A stretch of 41,575 nt of DNA from contig JAKMGM010000160.1 in assembly GCA_022424925.1 (NCBI GenBank), positions 1 through 41,575 on the forward strand, in the 5' to 3' direction. Below the pieces are notes generated by a model, which was not told the DNA's origin, did no database searches, and saw only the letters and a program-made list of their open reading frames with translations. Of the stretch, positions 7,601 through 15,449 are shown piece by piece. The position numbers and the translations under genes are program-made. Positions within the stretch are counted from its first letter, which is position 1. The number at the start of each line of letters is the position of its first letter. Origin of the DNA: Candidatus Poseidoniaceae archaeon (GTDB lineage Archaea; Thermoplasmatota; Poseidoniia; Poseidoniales; Poseidoniaceae).

Positions 7601-9686
7601 CGTCGAAGCAAGCCCGTTGACTTCTCTTGAGTTTACCATCGGCGACCGCCCCGCACTCCCGTCTCATGCTCATGCGATGCTTTGGCGTTCCTGGTCGGAT
7701 GACGCCAATGGGGATGGATTCGCACAACTTGACGAAGTGCTTTCACTACCTCTTCATCTGCCGAATGACCTCGCATCAATTCAAGGCATTTACACGCTTG
7801 AACTGGACACATCTGAAGCGTTCTCTGGCTCGTACTTCATGGGTTGGCTGGATGTTGCAGACTCGGCAGGAAACATTATGCTGAATTCCGGCTCAATGAC
7901 AACGCCTCTGTTCAACATCCAGGTGAACAACGATGGTTCACCGCAACTCGGTACTTCGCCGGCCTATTGGGGACACGGTGATTCAGTTTGGCTTCATCCT
8001 GGAGAGGCTAATGTCCTCCATCTTCCTCTTCTCGACCTTAACGGAATAACGGATATTGCACACATTGAACTGGATTTAGCAGGCAACCAAAACGAGCCTG
8101 TGGTTTTGAAGTGGGATTCAGAAAATGAGCAGTGCACGAGCCTCAACATGTTCCTCGATATCGAGTCCTGTGAATTCATTCCCTCGGATGAAGGAACACT
8201 CTTTTCTTCCGAAGGCATGTTCACAGTTGCGTTTTCCATTGAATGGGGATTCGACCCTGATGTGAGCCTGCTTCGCATCCCGAAGGTCATGGTTTCGGAC
8301 TACCAAGGTCAATCAAACCGAGTTTCTGTACCAGACCTTGGTTGGCGCTTTTCAGGTGAAATGGAAGTCATGCCTCAGAGTCTCGACTTTACCCTGCTTG
8401 GGACGGAGGTGGAAACGCTTGGAACTTGGGTTCAACCGAGAGCTGACATCGATGTAGCGGGTGAACTCACGTGGTATCAATCAAACCGTGCAATCATCCA
8501 GCCAACCGATTTGAAAATCGAACTTGGAGAAAGTGAAGTTCTCGTTGAGAGCGTAAACGGAAGTTTTGAAGGCGTGCTGTCTGCACCATTGAACCCTGGT
8601 TCATATGGAATCTCAACTTCGTTACACAATCCACCGAACGGAGCAATCGACCGAACTGCGTCTACTGCTCCTGCGTGGTTCATCGTCGATAACCAAGCAC
8701 CTACAATAGTTGGAATACCTTCTCCTGTCAATGATATCGTACTGTTTGAACAAACATGGTCAGATCTTGTGTTCGAAGTTCTCGTCTCAGAGCAGGACCG
8801 TTTGAACGACTCCTCTCTCACACTCCATTGGGCCGTTCACCCCGAGGGTGTTGGTTTGTCCAGTCAATCGGTCATCAACGGTAGCGAGCAACTCTCGATC
8901 ATCGGTGGACGCGCCTTCGGCAACGCTATCCCGTGTACGACAACCCTCGACCTCGATACGCTGTTGACTTCATCGATGCGTAACGACGCATTGGAGGTTC
9001 GAATTTGGGTTACTGGCAAAGATATGGCTGGACACGACATCAGTTCAGTTTTCAACGACATCGACGCACCTCTCGCTGTTTGGGTTCTTGAGCAACGCAT
9101 TGCTGAATATTCATTCACGACGCCAGAGATGAAACCAAACAAGGAGATTTCTGTTGGGCAAACAATAGATCTCGGCGTTTCCATTACCAATTCAGGTCTC
9201 GCTGATGGTCAGGCACAAATCTTTGTTGAGTTGGTCGAAAGCAATGGCGCTCGAACACGAATCGATGCACGAAGTCTGGATATTGAAGCCGGAGGTACCT
9301 ATGTTTACTCGAAAGAGTGGACACCATCACGTGAGGGAACAATGTGGCTTGAGTTCCAAATCATTAACGGTCCAAATGTTCAGACGAACACGGTATATGT
9401 CGATGAAGCGGCATCAAACGGTGTGTTTGCCAGCGTTTCTGCCGTTAATCCAATTTTACTGGTCATTATATTCCTTCTCACAGTTTCACTGGTTGGCTTG
9501 ATGATGTTCGGACTCAAAACACCTCAGCAACAATGGGACCCATCGCAGCAACCCCGTAAAAGAGTCCCGAGAACTCCAGCCAACCCTACGACTCGCAATC
9601 TTACGCAAACCGAACAGCCACCGGTTTCTGGACCGTACGGTGCAGCAGAAGTCCCCGCCGCTCCCGGTGAAAACCCCTACAGTTAA
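4611..9686 (+). CDS. Giant secreted surface protein with MAM-like and Ig-like domains and C-terminal membrane anchor
   Basis: The 1691-residue product opens with a basic-then-hydrophobic signal peptide (about residues 1-27, CCAVVVLFMLSTLMLG). A MAM/jelly-roll-like domain follows at about 123-285 (from WEWDFENANHGW to GWNIDDVSI, with Cys pair MDCSACSG). A long series of beta-sandwich segments comes next. Near residue 1030 an EF-hand-like loop, DDANGDGFAQLDE, probably binds calcium. Around 1170-1240 is a domain with two cysteines (EQCTSL, ESCEF). A CARDB/Ig-like domain lies near 1500-1600 (ISVGQTIDLGVSITNSG). A membrane helix at about 1613-1635 is followed by a 56-residue Pro/Gln/Arg-rich cytoplasmic tail. 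No catalytic motif was seen. The central-to-C-terminal part resembles the Kelch surface protein encoded at 25.5-30.1 kb. Likely role: cell-surface adhesion or substrate binding (inference). Confidence 0.88.
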   Translation: MNGARSTSVRCCAVVVLFMLSTLMLGYSPENREHMDSNFEPLSAPTPFGQTNLLSIGSFPDGANANTRLSVDEGAALKTLDLQIDSARLPSSTGFSLTESSDFSTNTVYDGMDVNGSSLTILPQGWEWDFENANHGWTLGSPAWKWGFDSVIGQAGGVASGVKALYTYDGNYPNNMGSTLWATSPVMDCSACSGAWELSFMRRLGVESPSWDHAYISVKTSTGSWASLYSNPSSVSDGSFTQQTISLNNYIAGNSNLQIRFGIGTTDSSVTYTGWNIDDVSIMPSTTGTSSGEGNWTSAPLSPTMFGQGEERAFGYLHIDAFVPQGEIFEWRLLDATTSQPVPGFENSILRSIDLGLVDWETYPSIRLSIHMKSQAGGVPAVHGIHFEGKIFEDFNDDPTDLGWQLQGVNWANGVVSGTGTLKTSTFNVRSGFAGFDSNSVLSSGAVVEYTLDGGSNWNTLVDGKQWLTTPAFSVQFRVSSSGSSWNIDSFDVELIRTSIPDGLRIDVGMNGISDWSLEGDGIGRLGIQDRLKDHSLWNSQPSAPSSPASYSLLLPAAGVQAFEFGVAAPLQAMNSPFLAMSIDGQDFMSTSLPNLQELQIIQLSSSELSTLNSALSQASHDSSVEGLPMVEVDVRIGSSTSTSDVLFGGIFAPYDASLVLQFGPSDPVIVALNSALQSVIPVSGSKELPLPIRMSSSGAVYVNVVQQTSQGSIEPISISVSNVSDTFTPSTDWVEVTSVFDFSNLGVTSPESYVKSNGWSLALFLTADNEHSETRCPMVSLPITGVSVNSCVREGNSMIWSQDGGFGEIRMLESGSFLQIVHRFQFPEQWEDEASLSVSVNMLAPSGPMLPVSMNFGLGSSQGVENDVEVKDWAIVYDNSVRSVHELPYLNPGEQVMVEVQLGFEDVPVSSSPRPGSTLVRFLADGVEVQSTSVLADGVASIPWTVPTQKDTVELEVEVIPLAGQNIVFAVPNTVSFGFDTVDPELLGMSVSEFDHVEASPLTSLEFTIGDRPALPSHAHAMLWRSWSDDANGDGFAQLDEVLSLPLHLPNDLASIQGIYTLELDTSEAFSGSYFMGWLDVADSAGNIMLNSGSMTTPLFNIQVNNDGSPQLGTSPAYWGHGDSVWLHPGEANVLHLPLLDLNGITDIAHIELDLAGNQNEPVVLKWDSENEQCTSLNMFLDIESCEFIPSDEGTLFSSEGMFTVAFSIEWGFDPDVSLLRIPKVMVSDYQGQSNRVSVPDLGWRFSGEMEVMPQSLDFTLLGTEVETLGTWVQPRADIDVAGELTWYQSNRAIIQPTDLKIELGESEVLVESVNGSFEGVLSAPLNPGSYGISTSLHNPPNGAIDRTASTAPAWFIVDNQAPTIVGIPSPVNDIVLFEQTWSDLVFEVLVSEQDRLNDSSLTLHWAVHPEGVGLSSQSVINGSEQLSIIGGRAFGNAIPCTTTLDLDTLLTSSMRNDALEVRIWVTGKDMAGHDISSVFNDIDAPLAVWVLEQRIAEYSFTTPEMKPNKEISVGQTIDLGVSITNSGLADGQAQIFVELVESNGARTRIDARSLDIEAGGTYVYSKEWTPSREGTMWLEFQIINGPNVQTNTVYVDEAASNGVFASVSAVNPILLVIIFLLTVSLVGLMMFGLKTPQQQWDPSQQPRKRVPRTPANPTTRNLTQTEQPPVSGPYGAAEVPAAPGENPYS

Positions 9687-9733
9687 TCGCAGAACTCGGC
9701 CGAAGGTTTTGAAGTCTTGATGCCAACGGCGGT

Positions 9734-10040
9734 GTGGAGGGAGTAGGAGGATCGCTGACAGAGTTCGACTCTGAGGAAAGTCCCCTCTCCACAGTGCAAA
9801 TGGCTTACATAAGTAAGAGAACAGAAATGGTCAGGTCAATGCTGCAGAAACGAACGATGCAAGGTGTGTACAATGAAGTTGAAAAACCGAGATTGCCTTG
9901 TTGTCGATGAGACGAGCAACCCCGTTGGAGCAAGTCCAAACAGCCCTGGTGACGCGGCACGTCGAGGGGCAGGTAGGATGCGAAGTTGAATGCGGTCGCC
10001 GAAAGGTAACAGAAAGGGGCTTACTCCCTACTCCCTCCAC
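9734..10040 (+). ncRNA. rnpB: RNase P RNA, archaeal type
   Basis: This is the catalytic RNA that matures tRNA 5' ends. Helix P1 is formed by 9734-9747 (GTGGAGGGAGTAGG) pairing perfectly with 10027-10040, 14 base pairs, which sets both ends. The conserved region GAGGAAAGTCC lies at 9773-9783 and the distal half of the P4 core, ACAGAAAGGGGCTTAC, at 10009-10024. A hairpin CAGAG-TTCGA-CTCTG precedes the first core. The length of about 307 fits archaeal type A. The last base touches the stop codon of the convergent MMPL gene. A weak T-rich box (GTTTTGAAG, 9706-9714) sits about 25 bases upstream and may be the promoter. This RNA fills the otherwise gene-free interval after the surface protein. Confidence 0.93.
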
Positions 10041-12991
10041 TAAGCCTCATCTTGAATCAGTACTGCTTCAAGCGGTTTCATGGCGACTGGCGATGCCAAG
10101 GCAATGCCATCTCCGTAGTCCCTCCAACCTTCGTGACCCTGAATCCGCGCCCGAATCGTGTGCTCTGCAGTGATGACTGCTGGCATGAGGAACGTACTTG
10201 TAATGAATGCAAAAATTATCAGCAAACACATCATGATGAAGAAGTTTTCAAGACCGGCGAATCCATCCCATCCAAGAACCCATCCGGGGAAAAATCCTGC
10301 TGAGATTCCTGCTACAGTCGTGATTGTTGTTTCGAAGATTGTTTGCCCCGTCTCTTCTATAGAATTGGCAATGCCAACGGGGGTTTCGCCTTCTTCTTGT
10401 ATTCGGTGCATGACATGTATCGAGTCATCGACGCCTATACCGAATACAATGGTTCCAATCATCGCCGTGAAAATATTAACGTTGACATCACCGCTTTTCA
10501 TCAGCAACGGCTGCCACAAGATGACGATGGCGACAGGTATCATTGTGTAGATTCCTAACCGCGGTGAACGGAACACAAAGCCGAGAACGATGGTGAGAAT
10601 AATCATCGTGACAACCGTTGTCAAGGTTTGGGCATCATGAATACCGTCGTTGATATCTAATGAAACCGGAAGACCTCCAGTGAGGAGTGAAGTTCGAGTT
10701 TTTCCATCAACGGGTGGCTCATTCGCCAGCATTTCATCGATGTCTTCGCGAAGTTCACCGGCGATATTGAGGTTCATGTAGGGTTGTGTCACATAGACGA
10801 TGGCCTTGGTCCCCTCTTCGTTGAGGAGCATGGATTTGACTTCTTCCGAGAGTGTATCAAAAACGACGTTGACAATGTCTTTTCGCAGGCCTTGTCGTCC
10901 GTCCTGGCCAGTGAGTTCGAGGCTCAGCCAAGCTACGCATTCGGGGTCGGTAATGTCCGTACTTTCCCAACACGGGTCGTGTAAGAGATCCCATAAACTT
11001 CCTTCGTACAGTGTCACGCCGTCCGCAAGCGTTATTGTTGCAGGAATGGTTCGAAGAAAAGTGATGATACTGGTCGTGTTTGTTTCATCGACCATGTCGA
11101 TTTTCTTTTCGATAGCATCAATAGCATCGAGTACGGGTAAATCTCGAATGTTCTGAGTTTTGTTTTGCTGAGCCTCCAAGGTACGTTGTTCTGCATCAAA
11201 TATGAACAGCGAAGTTTGGCCACCACTGAATTCCCGTGAGTACTGTGAGAGTGTGTTGAGTGATGCAATGCCGTCCGGGGCTTCTGAACTACCAGTAATC
11301 GGCTCGTTCATTTCGTCTAAGTTCAAAATACCCACACCGGTTACAACCAAAGCACCTACGAGGATGAATACAAATCCAGTTACAGGCCAAGTACCAATGT
11401 TCTTCCAAGCAGACGGGTTTGAGCGTTTGTTAAACCGAAGCATCCAAGCCAAGGTTGGAACAAGAATGATGCTGAATACCAGTGTAGAAAAAATGCCTAT
11501 GCACAAGGTCACACCTACGGAGCGAATCGGAGCAACAGAAACAATCTGCGGTGCAATCAATACAGAGAACCCAACGATGGTTGTCAAAGCAGAGAGAAAG
11601 ACTGCCACTCCAGTTGATTGCGTCATATTCAATACGCATTCTCGGTAAAAATCGATGTTCCAGAGGTCAGGAACCTCTTCAGGTGGTTTTCCTTGCCGTC
11701 GTCGCCGCTCATTTTCATCGTTCGCTTTGTCAATTTCTTTGCGCCGTACTTCTTCGATACGGTTGACCATGTGGAGTGCATAGTCCACCCCGAGTCCAAT
11801 TAAGATTGGAAACGTTGCAACAATCATAGGCGTGAGCGTTATATCGAGAAGGACTGATGTTCCGAACGTTACAGCAAGCGCCATGATGATTGGCGTTCCC
11901 GTGATGACAACAACCTTGAGCGAACGGTGTAGCGCAGTAATCACGAGAATCGTGCACAGTACTGACCATGGCAAAATACTCAGCAGGTCTTCATAGATCG
12001 CATCGGATATATCCTCGAGAACCTTCGTCAAACCTGTAACGGTCATCTCCGTGTTCTGCATGTCACTCGACCTGTTGTCGATTACATCTTGGAAGTGGCT
12101 GTGAAGATGGCTGAAATCACGGAAGTTTGCTTCGCTTGGGTCGTGATGCATGCCGATAATAATTGCAGCAGTGTCCCATATACCATCGCCGTCAATGTCG
12201 TTGGTTGTGTTGCCGTCACCATCGCTGTCTACGCCCAAGTCCATATCATTGGTATCTTTGAACAAGGCATCGAAGCCACCGTTTGATTCCTCTATAATTT
12301 GGTCCACCCGTTCCTGATCTGGAATTGAGTATGTGCCGCCGCCGGGCAACGCACTGCAGTCGATGGCAAGGGGAATTCGGGTGTTCACTCCGTGTTCACA
12401 CAGTGAACTGTTGAACCGTCCATCAGCCGAGTTGATTTCTTTGATGACCTGCGCAGGTGAAATAATCCACAAAACGCCGTCATCCCTGCCATGGTCGTCT
12501 TTGCTGTAATCGATTCCACGGCCCGTAGACCCTGCGCCATTGGCATTTTCGTCATCGCCTTCAACCCAACTAATTTCGCGCAGATAATTGACATCGGTGA
12601 TATTGACTTGGTCTGCGGTATTCAACGCATTTGGAGTCTGAACATAGATGATGGCAATGTCTGTTGACCATTCTGTTCGCACCTCCCTCAGCAATTCGGT
12701 AGAGGGGGCACCGTCTGGGAGAAAAATTTCAACATCGTCATCGATTTGTTCTTGGAACGACATGCCCTGTTGAGCAAAAAATGCCGCAACGATGAGCAGC
12801 AGTATGACGACCGTAGCGGGTGAAGCGAGAACACTTCCGTAGAATTTGTCGATTCTTTGGATAGCTTGGCGGCTGGTTTGTTCACGGAATTGCGACAGTT
12901 TTTGCAGGAGATTGCCGTCTTGCCCGCCCTTCTCCATAGTGTTGCCACGAGGAGGGGGGCTTTGAATGATACTCCAATCTGATGGAGGCAT
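10040..12991 (-). CDS. MMPL/RND-superfamily membrane transporter
   Basis: A 983-residue protein with the duplicated RND layout: an N-terminal helix (TVVILLLIVAAFFAQQ), a large extracytoplasmic loop, a block of helices, then a second loop and second block. The hallmark fourth-helix motifs occur once per half: GLGVDYALHMVNRIEEV and GIGVDDSIHVMHRIQEE. The acidic residues are those expected for ion coupling. The first loop contains DSDGDGNTTNDIDGDGIWD, a thrombospondin-type-3-like calcium motif. The family exports lipids or other hydrophobic molecules; the cargo here is unknown. It starts 12 bases after the glycosyltransferase stop on the same strand, so both are probably one operon, suggesting a glycolipid or envelope role. 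A later ATG at 12937 is an alternative start. Confidence 0.9.
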   Translation of the reverse strand: MPPSDWSIIQSPPPRGNTMEKGGQDGNLLQKLSQFREQTSRQAIQRIDKFYGSVLASPATVVILLLIVAAFFAQQGMSFQEQIDDDVEIFLPDGAPSTELLREVRTEWSTDIAIIYVQTPNALNTADQVNITDVNYLREISWVEGDDENANGAGSTGRGIDYSKDDHGRDDGVLWIISPAQVIKEINSADGRFNSSLCEHGVNTRIPLAIDCSALPGGGTYSIPDQERVDQIIEESNGGFDALFKDTNDMDLGVDSDGDGNTTNDIDGDGIWDTAAIIIGMHHDPSEANFRDFSHLHSHFQDVIDNRSSDMQNTEMTVTGLTKVLEDISDAIYEDLLSILPWSVLCTILVITALHRSLKVVVITGTPIIMALAVTFGTSVLLDITLTPMIVATFPILIGLGVDYALHMVNRIEEVRRKEIDKANDENERRRRQGKPPEEVPDLWNIDFYRECVLNMTQSTGVAVFLSALTTIVGFSVLIAPQIVSVAPIRSVGVTLCIGIFSTLVFSIILVPTLAWMLRFNKRSNPSAWKNIGTWPVTGFVFILVGALVVTGVGILNLDEMNEPITGSSEAPDGIASLNTLSQYSREFSGGQTSLFIFDAEQRTLEAQQNKTQNIRDLPVLDAIDAIEKKIDMVDETNTTSIITFLRTIPATITLADGVTLYEGSLWDLLHDPCWESTDITDPECVAWLSLELTGQDGRQGLRKDIVNVVFDTLSEEVKSMLLNEEGTKAIVYVTQPYMNLNIAGELREDIDEMLANEPPVDGKTRTSLLTGGLPVSLDINDGIHDAQTLTTVVTMIILTIVLGFVFRSPRLGIYTMIPVAIVILWQPLLMKSGDVNVNIFTAMIGTIVFGIGVDDSIHVMHRIQEEGETPVGIANSIEETGQTIFETTITTVAGISAGFFPGWVLGWDGFAGLENFFIMMCLLIIFAFITSTFLMPAVITAEHTIRARIQGHEGWRDYGDGIALASPVAMKPLEAVLIQDEA

Positions 12992-13003
12992 GTGACATTG
13001 CTG

Positions 13004-13939
13004 TCAGTCGAGACCGAATTCACGCACGAGAAGGTGGCGAAGGAATCCTCTGGCGCTTTGCAACACAAGACCAGTAGCCATCAAGGCAAGGCCGAGTACA
13101 CCAATCCAGATGGCGGAGAGCCCAGGTCCTACGAAACTGTCGATGTGCGTCGTGACGCCTCGAGCTGTGTTCATTCCCATTGCCGCACCGGTCGCTAAGA
13201 GCCCAAATCCAGGTAAACCGAGTACGAGAAGTGGTTTCTTTTGCGACAGCGACAACATGGCCCAGGTGAGAACAGTGAAGCCGTGCGAGACTGCCGTGAA
13301 GTTTGACCCCTTGGGAACATCGTATCGTATCACGGTAGGAACTTCAACGATTTCCAGTTGCTTCTCTCGAGCATCTTCAAGCATCTCTAAGGACAGTTCC
13401 ATTCCTTCCGAATCGAAACGTAGGCGCTCAAGTGCTGTGCGGGAAAAGGCACGGAAGCCAGATTGTGTGTCCTTGATTCCAAGGTCGCTTGAAAGGTTGC
13501 TTGCCGCAGTAATCACTTTGATTCCAAGCCTGCGGTATGCTGGCATGTGCGTTCCACTTCCACCTTCAATGAAACGAGAACCGATCGCAAAGTCAGCCGA
13601 ACCATCGAGGATTGGTTTGAGTACATTTGGAATGTCTTCAGCGCGGTGCTGTCCGTCGCTGTCAAGAACAACAAGTGCGTCGACACCCATCTCCTTGGCT
13701 TTGACGAAGAGTGTTTTCAATGCGCCTCCGTACCCACGGTTCACTCGGTGACGGATGACCGTAGCCCCACATGCCTCGGCAATTCGTGCGCTGGAATCGG
13801 ATGAACCATCGTCGATACAAATAACGGCATCGACGTGTCGAAGAGCGGTAATCACGACCGTACCAATGGTCTCTTCTTCATTGTACATTGGCATGCCTGC
13901 CACTATGAAGGGTTTTGTGACACTGACATTGTTTGTCAT
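13004..13939 (-). CDS. Family 2 glycosyltransferase with two C-terminal membrane helices (polyprenyl-phosphate sugar transferase type)
   Basis: The 311-residue protein has a GT-A domain: AGMPMYNEEETIGTVV at the start, the nucleotide-binding acidic patch VICIDDGSSDSSA, the DXD motif in VVLDSDGQHRAEDI, and FAIGSRFIEGG followed by DTQSGFRAFSR. This is the layout of dolichol/polyprenyl-phosphate mannose or glucose synthases, which load a sugar from a nucleotide donor onto a lipid carrier. Two membrane segments end the protein (LLVLGLPGFGLLATGAAMG and IWIGVLGLALMATGLVL). Donor and acceptor cannot be assigned. The ATG at 13939 follows a GGTG six bases upstream. The MMPL transporter follows it directly. 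A likely TATA box lies further upstream. Confidence 0.92.
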   Translation of the reverse strand: MTNNVSVTKPFIVAGMPMYNEEETIGTVVITALRHVDAVICIDDGSSDSSARIAEACGATVIRHRVNRGYGGALKTLFVKAKEMGVDALVVLDSDGQHRAEDIPNVLKPILDGSADFAIGSRFIEGGSGTHMPAYRRLGIKVITAASNLSSDLGIKDTQSGFRAFSRTALERLRFDSEGMELSLEMLEDAREKQLEIVEVPTVIRYDVPKGSNFTAVSHGFTVLTWAMLSLSQKKPLLVLGLPGFGLLATGAAMGMNTARGVTTHIDSFVGPGLSAIWIGVLGLALMATGLVLQSARGFLRHLLVREFGLD

Positions 13940-13967
13940 CTGAGCACCGTTTAATCGCGCTATCCAG

Positions 13968-13981
13968 TTCTATTTAGTAAT
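13968..13981 (-). promoter_or_regulatory. TATA-box candidate for the glycosyltransferase/MMPL operon
   Basis: On the minus strand ATTACTAAATAGAA lies about 36 bases before the ATG at 13939. With archaeal spacing transcription would start near 13949, leaving a short leader containing the GGTG site. Confidence 0.4.
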
Positions 13982-14021
13982 ATAGTATCTCCATACACAG
14001 TGTTTTGCGTTTTTGGAGGAG

Positions 14022-14053
14022 GCCCGCTCAGAGGTCGAAACCCCTGAGCAGGC
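14022..14053 (-). other. Strong RNA hairpin in the intergenic region
   Basis: Read on the minus strand, 14053-14041 (GCCTGCTCAGGGG) pairs with 14034-14022 (CCTCTGAGCGGGC) in 13 continuous base pairs, including two G-U pairs, closing a six-base loop TTTCGA. On the plus strand the same arms contain A-C mismatches, so the structure favours a minus-strand RNA. It lies 45 bases downstream of a small unknown gene and about 40 bases upstream of the glycosyltransferase TATA candidate. No T-run follows it. It could be a 3' end structure or part of a small RNA. Confidence 0.5.
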
Positions 14054-14097
14054 GGCATCGTAGTATCTACGTAACAGTATCACTGACTGATTGAATT

Positions 14098-14352
14098 TCA
14101 GTCTTGAAGTTGCGTCAGTGTGGTGACTGCTCGTTCACCGTTGAGCACTTTTTCAAGGGCATTCAACGAAATCACAAGCGGTACATACGCTTGTCCATCG
14201 CTGGTAACATACGTCGAGCAATCTGAAAACGCATCGGTATTGACCGAGAGTTTCAGTGCCCCTCCAGCATTGCTCTTGCGTACATATCCGACAAGCAGAT
14301 TTGTGGTTTCGGTTTTGGTTTCAGGCATCGGGTTTGTGTTCTTTTTTGGCAT
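14098..14352 (-). CDS. Small conserved-looking protein of unknown function
   Basis: The product is 84 residues, begins MPKKNTNPMPETKTETTN and ends in TTLTQLQD. The middle (LLVGYVRKSNAGGALKLSV, then YVPLVISLNALEKVLNG) looks like a compact alpha/beta domain. A lone Cys sits in FSDCSTY. There is no signal peptide or membrane helix. The ATG at 14352 has a GGAG about 9 bases upstream; the frame remains open to a TTG at 14388, which is less likely. I do not recognise the family. It is divergent from the epimerase operon and may share its promoter region. Confidence 0.65.
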   Translation of the reverse strand: MPKKNTNPMPETKTETTNLLVGYVRKSNAGGALKLSVNTDAFSDCSTYVTSDGQAYVPLVISLNALEKVLNGERAVTTLTQLQD

Positions 14353-14492
14353 GTTTTTCAACTCCAGCGCCACAGTTTGCGGCGGCAACCTTGGAACAAT
14401 TCGTTAACGCTTATGAAACTCATTGAACAATACCCTACACTGTATCACCATGATTACCAAAGCCTCATACATATGTGGTTCTTGAGATGGCC

Positions 14493-15449
14493 ATGCGAGC
14501 ATTGGTGACGGGTGGTGCGGGTTTCATCGGTTCGCATCTTATTGACCGGCTGGTCGCTCGGGGAGACACAGTTGTCGTGCTTGACAACCTTTCAAGCGGA
14601 AAGCTTGAGTTCATTCAAACGCACCTTGATTCCGGCTCAGCGCATCATGTTCTTGGTGACCTCACGGATTTTGAGACCGTTCTGTCCGCAATGAAGGGCA
14701 TCGACTGCGTGTTCCATTTGGCAGCAAACCCCGACATCCGACTTGGAACTCGTGTCACGGATACTGACCTCAAGCAAGGGACATTGGCTACATACAACAT
14801 CGTTGAAGCAATGCGACGTTGTGAAGTTCAGAAAATTGCTTTCGCTTCATCTTCGGTCGTTTATGGCGAGAATGCACCGTTGCCTACTCCAGAAAATCAT
14901 GGTCCATGCATGCCGATTTCGCTGTATGGCGCCAGCAAACAAGCAGGTGAAGGACTCATCAGCAGTTGGGTTGGTACGTTTGGCATCCAAGCATGGATTT
15001 TCCGCTTCGCCAACATCATTGGTACTCGAGGGACACACGGTGTGATATTCGACTTTATTCACAAACTCAAGGCAGACCCCTCACGATTGGAAGTTCTCGG
15101 TAACGGTCTTCAAGAAAAGTCCTACATGGAAGTTGAAGATTGTGTCGATGGCATTTTGCATGTCATGGAGCATTCGAACAATGCGCTGAACCTGTTCAAT
15201 CTCGGCTCGCATGACACTGCTTCAGTACGACGGATTGCTGAAATTGTGGTCGAAGAAACTGGTTGCAGCGGAGCTTCCATCGAGTACACCGGCGGTGACC
15301 GGGGCTGGGCAGGTGATATTCCCCGTGCGATGCTCGGTATTGAAAAGATGCTTTCGAGTGGGTATAATGTACGCTTCAACAGTGAAGAAGCGATTCGCCA
15401 CACAGCACGCGCACTCATCCAAGAAATAGGAATGCCAGGAGATGATTGA
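14493..15449 (+). CDS. NAD-dependent sugar epimerase/dehydratase (UDP-glucose 4-epimerase-like, extended SDR)
   Basis: An extended short-chain dehydrogenase acting on nucleotide sugars. The NAD-binding site is MRALVTGGAGFIGSHL with VVVLDNLSSGK at the second strand. VFHLAANPDI is the conserved cofactor-side strand, SSSVVYG carries the catalytic Ser, and YGASKQAGE is the YxxxK active site. RFANIIGTRGTHGVIFDF and YMEVEDCVDG match the substrate domain of GalE-like enzymes. Exact substrate unknown. The frame opens with GTG at 14475, and ATGs occur at 14487 and 14493. I chose 14493 because homologues begin at the Rossmann strand; an AT-rich CATACATATG at 14466-14475 may be its TATA box. Its TGA is followed at once by the ATG of the thioredoxin-fold gene, so the four genes to 17366 are probably one operon. 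Confidence 0.9.
   Translation: MRALVTGGAGFIGSHLIDRLVARGDTVVVLDNLSSGKLEFIQTHLDSGSAHHVLGDLTDFETVLSAMKGIDCVFHLAANPDIRLGTRVTDTDLKQGTLATYNIVEAMRRCEVQKIAFASSSVVYGENAPLPTPENHGPCMPISLYGASKQAGEGLISSWVGTFGIQAWIFRFANIIGTRGTHGVIFDFIHKLKADPSRLEVLGNGLQEKSYMEVEDCVDGILHVMEHSNNALNLFNLGSHDTASVRRIAEIVVEETGCSGASIEYTGGDRGWAGDIPRAMLGIEKMLSSGYNVRFNSEEAIRHTARALIQEIGMPGDD

Noticed and set aside
13110..13751. Plus-strand open frame of 213 codons
   Set aside because: It is antisense to the GT2 glycosyltransferase gene, which has clear motifs. The frame is Ser/Arg/Pro-rich and resembles no protein.
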